From an uncultured Clostridia bacterium (GTDB taxonomy: Bacteria > Bacillota > Clostridia > Oscillospirales > Acutalibacteraceae): DNA of 5,745 nucleotides. How positions within the stretch are numbered: position 1 is the stretch's first letter; every line of letters starts with the position of its first letter. Under the pieces are notes generated by a model. That model had not been told where the DNA came from and did no database searches. It worked only from the letters and a program-made list of their open reading frames with translations. This document shows positions 1 through 5,745 of this stretch, piece after piece. The DNA is taken from the NCBI GenBank assembly GCA_945869905.1, contig CAMBQD010000075.1, positions 1 through 5,745 of the forward strand. Direction: 5' to 3'. Both the position numbers and the translations under genes were made by a program.

Positions 1-1
1 C

Positions 2-1030
2 ATTCTTTTTGTTGTCGGTCTTGTTTTGATTATCAAGGGCGGCGACTGGTTTGTGGACAGTGCAAGCTGGATTGCCGAGGTTTTGGGCGTACCTAAATTT
101 GTTATCGGTGCCACAATAGTATCAATTGCAACAACCCTGCCTGAAATGATTGTAAGCGTGCAGGCAACAGCTAAGGGTAACGTTGATATGGCGGCAGGTA
201 ATGCCATAGGCTCCGTAACTGCAAACACGGCAATGATAATGGGTATATTTATTGTATGTATGCCGTTTGCCGTTAAGCGTAAGGAATTTACCCCCAAGGC
301 GCTGATGATGTTCGGTGCATCTGTCGCACTTGTGCTTGGATGTATTTTCACAGCAAGGCAAACCCTTACCTTTGAGGGAGAAACCAATGAATACTATTCA
401 CTTTCAACAATCGGTCTTATAGTTCTTATTGCTATTTTCATCGCGTTTTTCATTGAAAACTTTATTTCAATGAAAAATGAACAAGTACACGTTGAGCCTG
501 ACCCACACAGCATCGGTATTCAGGAAGAGGACGACATTGTTGTAACAAAGGAAACAGCCACTAAAAAAGACTGGATAAAGAATATCGTTCTGTTTGTTCT
601 CGGTGCCGCAGGTATTGTTGTGGGTGCAGATTTGCTGGTTGATTACGGTACTCAGATTGCGCAGAGTCTTGGTATTCCTCAGAGAGTTATCAGCGTAATA
701 GCAATTGCAATCGGCACATCTCTGCCTGAGCTTGTTACAACAATCACAGCTCTCAGAAAAAAGGTGGGCGCACTTTCAGTGGGCAACATCTTAGGTGCAA
801 ACATTATTGACTTAACGCTTATTCTTCCCGTATGCTCCTTTGTATCAATGGGCAAGGGCACAGGCGCACTGGCAGTATCGGTATCATCTGTTACAATTGA
901 TATGATTGTTTGTCTGGCGGCAATTGCAGTGGCAGTATTCCCCACAATCATTACAAAGAAATTTAACAGATGGCAGGGCGTTTTAATGCTTGCGGGATAT
1001 ATAGCATATGTTATAACGGTATTTGTTTGA
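2..1030 (+). CDS. CaCA-family sodium/calcium (cation) antiporter, 5' end outside window
   Basis: Integral membrane antiporter of the Ca2+:cation antiporter (CaCA) superfamily, YrbG-like, which exchanges Ca2+ or a related cation for Na+ or H+ across the cytoplasmic membrane. The open frame runs back to the first complete codon at base 2 with no in-frame stop. The TTG at 26 is an internal Leu codon inside the first visible membrane helix, so the true start is upstream. About 342 codons are visible, so probably only a short N-terminal part is missing. Both inverted alpha repeats are present. Numbered from the TTG at 26, repeat 1 has ATTLPE (35-40) and GNAIGS (58-63); repeat 2 has GTSLPE (230-235) and GNILGANIID (253-262). 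The paired acidic residues E40 and E235 are the expected ion ligands. An acidic, hydrophilic loop (about 150-183) separates the two halves, which is short as in prokaryotic members. The gene converges on the ABC transporter operon and has no evident functional link to it. Family is confident; ion specificity is not readable. Confidence 0.93.
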   Translation: MLFVVGLVLIIKGGDWFVDSASWIAEVLGVPKFVIGATIVSIATTLPEMIVSVQATAKGNVDMAAGNAIGSVTANTAMIMGIFIVCMPFAVKRKEFTPKALMMFGASVALVLGCIFTARQTLTFEGETNEYYSLSTIGLIVLIAIFIAFFIENFISMKNEQVHVEPDPHSIGIQEEDDIVVTKETATKKDWIKNIVLFVLGAAGIVVGADLLVDYGTQIAQSLGIPQRVISVIAIAIGTSLPELVTTITALRKKVGALSVGNILGANIIDLTLILPVCSFVSMGKGTGALAVSVSSVTIDMIVCLAAIAVAVFPTIITKKFNRWQGVLMLAGYIAYVITVFV

Positions 1031-1045
1031 TTAATATTTTCAGAA

Positions 1046-1080
1046 AAAAATCGGCAGTTCAGTGTGAACTGCCGATTTTT
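1046..1080. terminator. Bidirectional intrinsic terminator between convergent genes
   Basis: A perfect 15-bp inverted repeat: AAAAATCGGCAGTTC (1046-1060), a 5-base loop AGTGT, then GAACTGCCGATTTTT (1066-1080). On the plus strand it is followed by a T-rich run (TTTTTCTTTTTT, ending at 1087) and lies 15 bases after the antiporter stop. On the minus strand it lies just after the permease stop at 1086, and the A-run at 1044-1050 becomes a U-tract. It should therefore stop transcription from both sides. It is the only strong hairpin plus U-tract noticed in the window. Confidence 0.93.
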
Positions 1081-1085
1081 CTTTT

Positions 1086-3662
1086 TTAGTTTATTTCTTC
1101 CTTTAATGTTTCAATTATTGAATCATTGCGCAGCTTTGCTACGGAATAAAGCATTGAAAGTCCTATTATTACAAACACCACAAGAGTTACAATCAGATAA
1201 AGCAACCAATTTATTTCAAAGGGTATTGCGTCAGTTGACATTGCTCTGTTCATTGCAAAGGAAAGCAATGCGCTTATCGGCAAGCCGAATAACAAAGCCT
1301 TCATACCGTAAAGGGCACTTTCAAGCATTATCATTTTATTAAAGCCCTTGGGGGTTGTGCCCACTGATTTCAGCATTGCAAATTCCTTTTTTCTCATTGC
1401 AATACCTGTTGAAATGGTATTGATGATATTAAATACGGTTATAAGTGAAATCAGTGCAATAAAGCCGTAAACAAGCACCTCAATAACCATTGCTATTGTG
1501 TTCATTGTCTGTGCGCTTTCAGCCATATCAATAACAACGCACTCACCGTAATCACTTCCGAAAACAATATCCTTAATTTTCTCTGTTATCTGAGTGTGCT
1601 GTGTTGTTTCAATTCCCAAAATGTAGTTGTAGGAATAGTCCTCTCCACCTGAGCTGTTGAACTCATCCACCATAGCCTTGTGCTGAGATACAGGCACATA
1701 TAAGGAAATGGTATTTTTTGGATTAAGGTTACACATATAAAGGTCCTTGTCATAGTTAATTAAGGCGCCTACGGTTAAGCCTTTATAGGAAAAGTCCTCC
1801 AGCGATGTACCCACAACACTGTCATTAAACACCGCCGAGCCGGCTGAGGTGTGGGATATATTATTCATCAAAAGTGCCTTACGGCTTGAATAATAGCCCT
1901 TACTGTCAATACCGTTTGCCTGACAAAGTCTGTTAAAATCCTCATCATCAATGGCATTCAGGTACATGGAATGGCTTTTATTGAAAAAGCTCTTATATGT
2001 CTGTGTAAGGAATTTGGTGTCAATAAATTTCCAGCCGTCTTGCTTTTCATCTGCCGTCGGTGTAACGTAATAGCCGTTATTTACGCAGTAAAAATTGTCA
2101 ATGCCGTTTATATCTTTAATTTCATCTAACAGCTGCTCCTTTTTGTCATAGTCCACTCCTGCATACACCTGATAGGGTATATCCGTTTCCGTCAGGATTG
2201 ACTTGCTGAAGCCGTCGCAAAAATAATTACAGCATAAAAACAGAATGACGGAAAGAGCAATTGAGGCAGTTATTGTACGTGCTTTTCTGCCGTTACGCTT
2301 AAGGTTTTTATTGGCAAGCTCACCCTCATAGCCGAAGATAAGCCTAACAAGCCTTGATGACCTGAGTCGTTTTGCCTTTATTTTAATTTCACTGTTTTGC
2401 CTGATAGCGTCAATGGGGGTAATTTTTGACGCCTTCAAGGCAGGAATAACAGAGGATATAAATATTGTAAATATACTTACAAGTATAATGGCAACAAGTA
2501 CATAAGGGTCAACAACAATATTCATTTCAAGATTCTCGTTATTGACACCGTTAATCATACCTGTTGATATGATTTTTTCGCCCAACGCCTTAAGGGTTAT
2601 GCCGATTCCTACAATGCCTGCAATTATTCCCACAGGAATACCCACTACTCCTAAAACCATACCCTCATAGAACACGGAAAAGCGTTTTTGAGCCTTTGTG
2701 GCACCAACAGACGCCAGCATACCGAGATAGCGTACTCTTTCACTGATTGACATGGCAAAGGCGTTATAGATAAGGACAACGGACGCAATAATGATTATTG
2801 CAAGAATGATGGCAGCCATCGGCAATATGGATACCACCATTGTACTGTTTTCATCAAAGGCAAACTGCGTTTCAAGGTAATCCTTGTTCATATTGTAATC
2901 TTCAACGCCGTTAGCCTTGATAATATCCTTTAATACGTCAAGGGATTTGTAGTTGACATTTTTAAGCTCAACCAAAGCCCTAACGGTTCCACCCGGTTCA
3001 ATGGGATGCTTTGCAATATCCACACACCTGATAATTGAATATGACGTAACGGTAGCGGGATTACTGCTTAAAACAGCGGTTATTTTATAGCTTTGTGCAT
3101 TATCTGCGACAAAGTATTCATTTTTTTGATAGCTACCGCAAATGATGTATTCGCCGTTTACATCACTGTGCATATATCTTGTGCCGTTATAAAGTGTAAC
3201 AGTGTCCCCTATTTTCCAGTTAAGATTATTCTTTTCAATAAAGCTTTTTTCAACTGCAATTTCCCTGTCCTGCTGAGGTATTTTACCCTCATATTCCCCG
3301 GTTATCATTTGGTTAATACAGGTGCTGTCGCCGGAGAGATAATCGCCTGTGCCGTATCGCATTGACTTATTGGCGGATAAGGAATAGGAATCATTATTTG
3401 TACTTTCAATCATTACGCCTGCACGTGCAACCCTGTCATCAGCCTTTATTGCGTCAAGCTGACTGCTGTTAACGGTCATAACCGCCTCATAATGACCGCC
3501 TGCCATAAGACAAATATCACCAAACAAATTCATAAAGGAGGATATTGCCACAAACACTGCGGTAATCATAGCAACAGATACGCATATACCCATTGCGGTA
3601 ATAACGGTCCTGCCTTTATTTTCTTTAAGGTGACGGAGGGTAAGCTTGTTTACAATGTTCAA
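1086..3662 (-). CDS. ABC transporter permease, tandem FtsX/MacB-type (858 aa)
   Basis: Membrane subunit of a type VII (MacB/FtsX-like) ABC transporter, partner of the ATPase encoded just upstream. Eight hydrophobic segments are visible, near residues 20-45, 275-301, 333-360, 385-407, 463-482, 721-750, 783-806 and 818-840. They form two copies of one unit: a TM helix, a large extracellular domain (about 46-272 and 485-718), then three TM helices with an FtsX domain (about 282-425 and 727-853). The duplication shows in sequence: RHLKENKGRTVITA (10-23) resembles KNLKRNGRKARTITA (452-466), and SERVRYLGMLASVGAT (307-322) resembles RKKEFAMLKSVGTT (757-770). The start is TTG at 3662-3660, overlapping the ATPase stop as TTGA, with an upstream GAGGTGAGGA-like ribosome site; it leaves the conserved amphipathic N-terminus intact, and the next Met (24) is inside the helix. 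Such transporters move or remove lipids, lipoproteins or antimicrobial peptides by mechanotransmission. The substrate here is unknown; a peptide-resistance role is inferred from the adjacent two-component genes. It lacks the ten-TM, single-loop layout of BceB. Confidence 0.93.
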   Translation of the reverse strand: MNIVNKLTLRHLKENKGRTVITAMGICVSVAMITAVFVAISSFMNLFGDICLMAGGHYEAVMTVNSSQLDAIKADDRVARAGVMIESTNNDSYSLSANKSMRYGTGDYLSGDSTCINQMITGEYEGKIPQQDREIAVEKSFIEKNNLNWKIGDTVTLYNGTRYMHSDVNGEYIICGSYQKNEYFVADNAQSYKITAVLSSNPATVTSYSIIRCVDIAKHPIEPGGTVRALVELKNVNYKSLDVLKDIIKANGVEDYNMNKDYLETQFAFDENSTMVVSILPMAAIILAIIIIASVVLIYNAFAMSISERVRYLGMLASVGATKAQKRFSVFYEGMVLGVVGIPVGIIAGIVGIGITLKALGEKIISTGMINGVNNENLEMNIVVDPYVLVAIILVSIFTIFISSVIPALKASKITPIDAIRQNSEIKIKAKRLRSSRLVRLIFGYEGELANKNLKRNGRKARTITASIALSVILFLCCNYFCDGFSKSILTETDIPYQVYAGVDYDKKEQLLDEIKDINGIDNFYCVNNGYYVTPTADEKQDGWKFIDTKFLTQTYKSFFNKSHSMYLNAIDDEDFNRLCQANGIDSKGYYSSRKALLMNNISHTSAGSAVFNDSVVGTSLEDFSYKGLTVGALINYDKDLYMCNLNPKNTISLYVPVSQHKAMVDEFNSSGGEDYSYNYILGIETTQHTQITEKIKDIVFGSDYGECVVIDMAESAQTMNTIAMVIEVLVYGFIALISLITVFNIINTISTGIAMRKKEFAMLKSVGTTPKGFNKMIMLESALYGMKALLFGLPISALLSFAMNRAMSTDAIPFEINWLLYLIVTLVVFVIIGLSMLYSVAKLRNDSIIETLKEEIN
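3659..3662 (-). promoter_or_regulatory. TTGA stop/start overlap coupling ATPase and permease translation
   Basis: On the minus strand the permease TTG start (3662-3660) shares bases with the ATPase TGA stop (3661-3659), a TTG version of the common ATGA overlap. A purine-rich stretch with GGTGAGGA lies a few bases upstream, inside the last ATPase codons. This suggests coupled translation of two subunits needed in fixed proportion. No other start codon is usable in the permease frame near here. Confidence 0.8.
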
Positions 3663-4342
3663 CCCATCCTCACCTCATCTCTTTTGATTTTGCCGTCCTC
3701 AATAGATATAATTCTGTCTGCGGACAGGGCAATTTTTTCATCGTGGGTGATGATGATAACCGTTTGGTTAAGCTCCTTGTTAAAATGCCTTAAAAGTGAA
3801 ACTATCTCCCTGCTGTTTTCACTGTCAAGGTTGCCGGTAGGCTCGTCGGCAAGCATAAGGGCAGGATGATTTACAAGGGCTCTGCCGATGGACACCCTCT
3901 GCTGCTGACCGCCGGAAAGCTGATTGGGCAAATGGTCAAGCCTTTGGGAAAGCCCAAGCTTTTCCACCAGCTCGTTAATCTGCTTTTTATCAGGCTTCCT
4001 GCCGTCAAGAAGAAGAGGCAGTGTTAAATTTTCCTCAACGGTTAAAATGGGAATAAGGTTGTAAAACTGATAAACAAGCCCAATTTGCCTGCGTCTGAAT
4101 ATTGCCAGAGCCGTTTCATCAAGGGTTGAAATATCCGTATTGTTAATAACAACATTTCCGCTTGTGGGTGTGTCAACTCCGCCCAATATGTGAAGCAATG
4201 TTGATTTACCTGAGCCTGAAGGGCCGATGATGGCAACAAACTCACCCTTTTCCACTGAAAAGGATACGTTGTCAAGGGCCTTTACCATTGTGTCGCCCTT
4301 GCCGTAGATTTTAGATAAATTTTTTACCTCAAGAATTTTCAT
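3659..4342 (-). CDS. ABC transporter ATP-binding protein, LolD/MacB/BceA-type (227 aa)
   Basis: Cytoplasmic ATPase that powers the FtsX-type permease encoded directly downstream. All nucleotide-binding elements are intact: Walker A GPSGSGKST (40-48), Q-loop glutamine 92 in LVYQFYNLIP, signature LSGGQQQR (142-149), Walker B ending LMLADEP with catalytic Glu167, D-loop NLDS (171-174) and switch His200 in ITHD. The length of 227 residues and the spelling of ADEPTGNLDS and YQFYNL are typical of the MacB/LolD/BceA branch that pairs with FtsX-like permeases. The ATG start at 4342-4340 follows a strong Shine-Dalgarno AAAGGAG with about 7 bases spacing. The gene sits 87 bases after the kinase stop and overlaps the permease start by 4 bases. 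It has its own leader with a possible promoter and inverted repeat, so transcription separate from the regulator genes is plausible. Family call is firm; the transported substrate is unknown. Confidence 0.96.
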   Translation of the reverse strand: MKILEVKNLSKIYGKGDTMVKALDNVSFSVEKGEFVAIIGPSGSGKSTLLHILGGVDTPTSGNVVINNTDISTLDETALAIFRRRQIGLVYQFYNLIPILTVEENLTLPLLLDGRKPDKKQINELVEKLGLSQRLDHLPNQLSGGQQQRVSIGRALVNHPALMLADEPTGNLDSENSREIVSLLRHFNKELNQTVIIITHDEKIALSADRIISIEDGKIKRDEVRMG

Positions 4343-4348
4343 AGTTTA

Positions 4349-4355
4349 TCTCCTT
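4349..4355 (-). promoter_or_regulatory. Shine-Dalgarno site of the ABC ATPase gene
   Basis: The minus strand reads AAAGGAG followed by ATAAACT and then ATG. This near-consensus site with about 7-base spacing fixes the ATPase start at 4342. Confidence 0.85.
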
Positions 4356-4382
4356 TCGTTGTCATCATCTTACCAATACAGT

Positions 4383-4411
4383 CTTACATTCGGGTGACTT
4401 TTTTATTACAA
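4383..4411 (-). promoter_or_regulatory. Candidate promoter for the ABC ATPase-permease pair
   Basis: On the minus strand, TTGTAA (4411-4406; 4 of 6 matches to the -35 consensus) and TGTAAG (4388-4383; 4 of 6 to -10) are separated by exactly 17 bases. They sit 40 to 70 bases before the ATPase start. Both boxes are weak, as expected of a promoter needing an activator, but such matches also occur by chance in AT-rich DNA. The position, in the only sizeable gap of the operon, and the overlapping inverted repeat support it. Confidence 0.4.
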
Positions 4412-4425
4412 TTCAGTCACCTGAA
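4389..4425. promoter_or_regulatory. Imperfect inverted repeat, candidate operator upstream of the ABC genes
   Basis: Arms TTCGGGTGACT (4389-4399) and AGTCACCTGAA (4415-4425) pair over 11 bp with one mismatch, around a 15-base AT-rich spacer. The arms flank the candidate -35 box of the ATPase promoter. The plus strand continues AATTTT past the second arm, and the minus strand has no T-run after its second arm, so the element does not look like a terminator for the kinase transcript. OmpR-family regulators of peptide-resistance modules commonly bind repeats in front of the transporter genes; assigning this site to the neighbouring regulator is inference. Confidence 0.5.
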
Positions 4426-4429
4426 AATT

Positions 4430-4831
4430 TTATATTATTGCTTTATAAAATCTGATTTCAAATTCCGTGCCTATGCCTATTTCGCTTTTAACGGATATTT
4501 TTCCCTTTTCTCTTTCAAGCACTGCCTTGGACATTGCAAGCCCTATGCCCACGCTGTCACCGGAGGAATTTTTACCGTGATAAAGCCGCTCAAAAATATG
4601 GGGCAAATCCTCTTTTTCAATACCGCAGCCGTTATCGCTGATAATCAAAGCGTCGTAAAGATTTGTGATTTTGGTAGCAATAACAATACGTCCGTTTCTG
4701 CCGGTATGCTCAATACAGTTTTTAATAATATTTTCAAGTGCCTCAACCGTCCAATTATCATCGCCGTTAACGGTAAAATCCTCCGACTTATCAATCAGCT
4801 CAATACATTTTAAATCAAGTGTAACCAACAA
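4430..4831 (-). CDS. Sensor histidine kinase, C-terminal HATPase_c fragment (separate frame)
   Basis: Catalytic ATP-binding domain of the sensor kinase whose N-terminal half is encoded immediately upstream in another frame. Numbered from the TTG at 4831: N-box ENIIKNCIEHT (33-43, Asn38), G1 box DNGCG (66-70), F-box IFERLY (79-84) and G2 box GDSVGIGL (91-98). All are intact, so this half shows no decay. The TTG at 4831 is only the first possible start in the open frame and has no ribosome site. The frame reads open eight codons further back, to 4855, giving VINQSIKP, which is the normal continuation after the FSLK that ends the N-terminal half. Joined, the two halves give about 329 residues, the usual length for a BceS-like kinase. 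I therefore read this as the second half of one frameshifted gene, not an independent protein, although a split kinase cannot be excluded. Confidence 0.8.
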   Translation of the reverse strand: MLVTLDLKCIELIDKSEDFTVNGDDNWTVEALENIIKNCIEHTGRNGRIVIATKITNLYDALIISDNGCGIEKEDLPHIFERLYHGKNSSGDSVGIGLAMSKAVLEREKGKISVKSEIGIGTEFEIRFYKAII

Positions 4832-4851
4832 GGGCTTTATGCTTTGATTAA

Positions 4852-4857
4852 TTACTT
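4852..4857 (-). other. Frameshift junction within the histidine kinase gene
   Basis: The minus strand reads CTT AAG TAA, ending the N-terminal half at the TAA (4854-4852). The C-terminal frame becomes open at GTA (4855-4853), directly after its own in-frame TAA (4858-4856). Moving from one half to the other needs a -1 (or +2) shift at this exact point. The protein text across it, FSLK then VINQSIKPLL, is what related kinases show at the HisKA to HATPase linker, with perhaps one residue missing. A 1-base or 4-base deletion would explain it. Confidence 0.75.
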
Positions 4858-5418
4858 AAGAGAAAAAGGCTCATTCTTAAAATCGGCGGTGCCGGAATCA
4901 AGCCTTGAAAGCTTGAGCAAATTGGTAATAAGCCATTTCATCTTTTCAAGCTGACCTTGCATTATTGCGACAAAATCGTTTCTTTTGTCCGGCTGGGCGT
5001 CCTCCTTAATTAAATCAGTCATCACCATCATTGAGGTTAGCGGTGTTTTAAGCTGATGTGAAATATCCGCAAGGGAATCGGCAAGATAAAGCCTGTCCTT
5101 TTTCAGCATTTCATTTTGCGTACGCAAAATCGTTATTACCTTATAAAGATTATTCTTAAGGATAGACAGCTCACCCTCAGTATTTTCTGCCACTCTCAAA
5201 TCAAAATTACCTGAGCAAACATCGGAAAGATAGTTATTAAGCTCATTTAATTTATCAAATCTTTTTTTCGTATAATACAAAAACAGACCTGTAACGGAAA
5301 TTCCGAGAATAAGACAAACCGCGGCGCATACCGTGCTGAAAAACAGGCACACTGCAGAAAGCATCAGCGTCAGGGCTGAGCCGATTATAAGTATCATTTT
5401 TATATCCTTATTTATCAT
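4852..5418 (-). CDS. Sensor histidine kinase, N-terminal fragment (TM, HAMP-like, HisKA)
   Basis: Membrane-anchored dimerisation and phosphoacceptor half of a sensor histidine kinase, partner of the upstream OmpR-type regulator. Numbered from the ATG at 5418, two hydrophobic helices (about 8-25 and 29-49) are joined by only a few residues, so there is no extracellular sensor domain. A HAMP-like/coiled segment (about 50-100) follows, then the H-box DISHQLKTPLTSM with His121, then the second HisKA helix ending LLKLSRLDSG. The frame stops at 4852, before the ATPase domain, which continues in another frame. Start choice is open. TTG 5424 and ATG 5418 overlap the regulator's end and keep a polar, lysine-containing N-terminus before helix 1. 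ATG 5397 has the best ribosome site (TAAGGA, 7 bases away) but would begin inside the helix. I prefer 5418 because NKDIK before the helix looks like a native N-terminus. Alone, this fragment could not autophosphorylate. Confidence 0.82.
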   Translation of the reverse strand: MINKDIKMILIIGSALTLMLSAVCLFFSTVCAAVCLILGISVTGLFLYYTKKRFDKLNELNNYLSDVCSGNFDLRVAENTEGELSILKNNLYKVITILRTQNEMLKKDRLYLADSLADISHQLKTPLTSMMVMTDLIKEDAQPDKRNDFVAIMQGQLEKMKWLITNLLKLSRLDSGTADFKNEPFSLK

Positions 5419-5745
5419 TTTCAATTATATACCCCAGTCCCCTGACGGTTTTAATATACACGGGATTTGTGGGGTCCTCCTCAATTTTATCTCTCAGTCT
5501 TTTAATATAAACGGTCAGCGTATTGTCCTCAACGAAATCTCCGTCAACATCCCAAATGTTTTCCAAAAGCTGATTGCGTGACAAAACATTGCCTCTGTTA
5601 TTAAGTAAAATCAGAAGAAGTCTGTATTCCATGGCAGTCAATACAATTTCCTGATTATTCTTATACACCTTTGCCTCATTGGTATTTATTGTCAAATCCC
5701 TGATTTTAAAAACTCCGTCGGCAGAGTCCTTATTATATCTCCTGA
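5408..5745 (-). CDS. OmpR/PhoB-family response regulator, C-terminal part (N-terminus outside window)
   Basis: DNA-binding response regulator of the two-component system with the adjacent kinase. Only the interdomain linker and the winged-helix effector domain are visible. The frame is open to the window edge, beginning RRYNKDSADGVFKIRDLTI, so the TTG at 5695 is an internal Leu codon and not a start. The domain contains the usual order: antiparallel sheet with LTINTNEAKVY, helix 1 LTAMEYRLLLILLNN, helix 2 LSRNQLLENIWD, recognition helix EDNTLTVYIKRLRDKIE, and the wing VYIKTVRGLGYII, ending at TAA 5408. The spelling fits the BceR/VanR-like regulators of Firmicutes envelope-stress systems. The receiver domain, with its phosphoacceptor Asp, lies beyond 5745. 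The gene overlaps the kinase start by 11 bases if that is at 5418, which implies co-transcription. A likely target is the transporter leader at 4343-4429, which is inference. Confidence 0.92.
   Translation of the reverse strand, partial: RRYNKDSADGVFKIRDLTINTNEAKVYKNNQEIVLTAMEYRLLLILLNNRGNVLSRNQLLENIWDVDGDFVEDNTLTVYIKRLRDKIEEDPTNPVYIKTVRGLGYIIENDK

Noticed and set aside
122..361. Minus-strand open frame with many Cys and His residues opposite the antiporter
   Set aside because: The Cys/His richness comes from the reverse complement of Ala/Gly/Met-rich membrane codons. There is no CxxC pair spacing of a zinc finger and no ribosome site.
1064..1342. Plus-strand open frame of 92 codons starting in the terminator hairpin
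   Set aside because: Its start lies within the terminator stem and the rest is antisense to the conserved FtsX C-terminus of the permease.
3492..3869. Plus-strand open frame of 125 codons across the ATPase/permease boundary
   Set aside because: It is a mirror of two well-supported minus-strand genes and resembles no known protein.
4389..4425. Intrinsic terminator after the kinase gene
   Set aside because: On the minus strand the hairpin is followed by CGAATGTAAG with no T-run, and the loop of 15 bases is long for a terminator with a stem of this length.
4394..4813. Plus-strand open frame of 139 codons opposite the kinase C-terminal half
   Set aside because: It is antisense to clear HATPase motifs, has no recognisable domain and no ribosome site.
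4852..4860. Programmed -1 frameshifting that would join the kinase halves
   Set aside because: The bases CTTAAGTAA do not form a slippery X XXY YYZ heptamer; the Lys tRNA would have to re-pair on TAA. No downstream hairpin was evident. A mutation or read error is simpler.
5408..5695. A stand-alone 95-residue DNA-binding protein starting at TTG 5695
   Set aside because: The frame stays open to the window edge with typical response-regulator linker sequence, so it is the tail of a full-length regulator.

Overview
The window reads as part of the chromosome of a moderately AT-rich, low-GC Gram-positive bacterium, most likely a gut-type Clostridia/Oscillospirales lineage. This rests on style rather than phylogeny: purine-rich Shine-Dalgarno sites, TTG starts, AT-rich codon use, and a response regulator / histidine kinase / ABC transporter module of the kind common in Firmicutes. 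No rRNA, tRNA, CRISPR array or insertion sequence was seen.

Layout: a plus-strand gene entering from the left edge encodes a CaCA-family cation/Ca2+ antiporter (to 1030; its 5' end is outside the window). It converges on a minus-strand operon that enters from the right edge. In transcription order the operon holds an OmpR/PhoB-type response regulator (only linker and DNA-binding domain visible, 5745 to 5408), a two-TM sensor histidine kinase (5418 to 4430) split into two frames, a LolD/MacB-type ABC ATPase (4342 to 3659), and an 858-residue tandem FtsX-type permease (3662 to 1086). A strong symmetric hairpin at 1046-1080 lies between the convergent stop codons and probably terminates both transcripts.

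How the genes probably work together: the kinase lacks room for an extracellular sensor domain, while the transporter has two large extracellular domains. This matches the Firmicutes arrangement in which an ABC transporter protects against envelope-active compounds (typically antimicrobial peptides) and its partner two-component system controls its expression. The ATPase gene has its own leader with a possible promoter and an 11-bp imperfect inverted repeat around the -35 position, a plausible site for the neighbouring regulator. The substrate cannot be read from the sequence.

The main anomaly is the kinase. The HisKA half and the HATPase half are both well conserved but lie in different frames, with stops in both frames at the junction (4852-4857). 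This is either a recent inactivating indel, a sequencing or assembly error, or (less likely) a kinase made as two polypeptides. The rest of the window looks like ordinary, intact gene content, and I did not find a convincing wholly new system.
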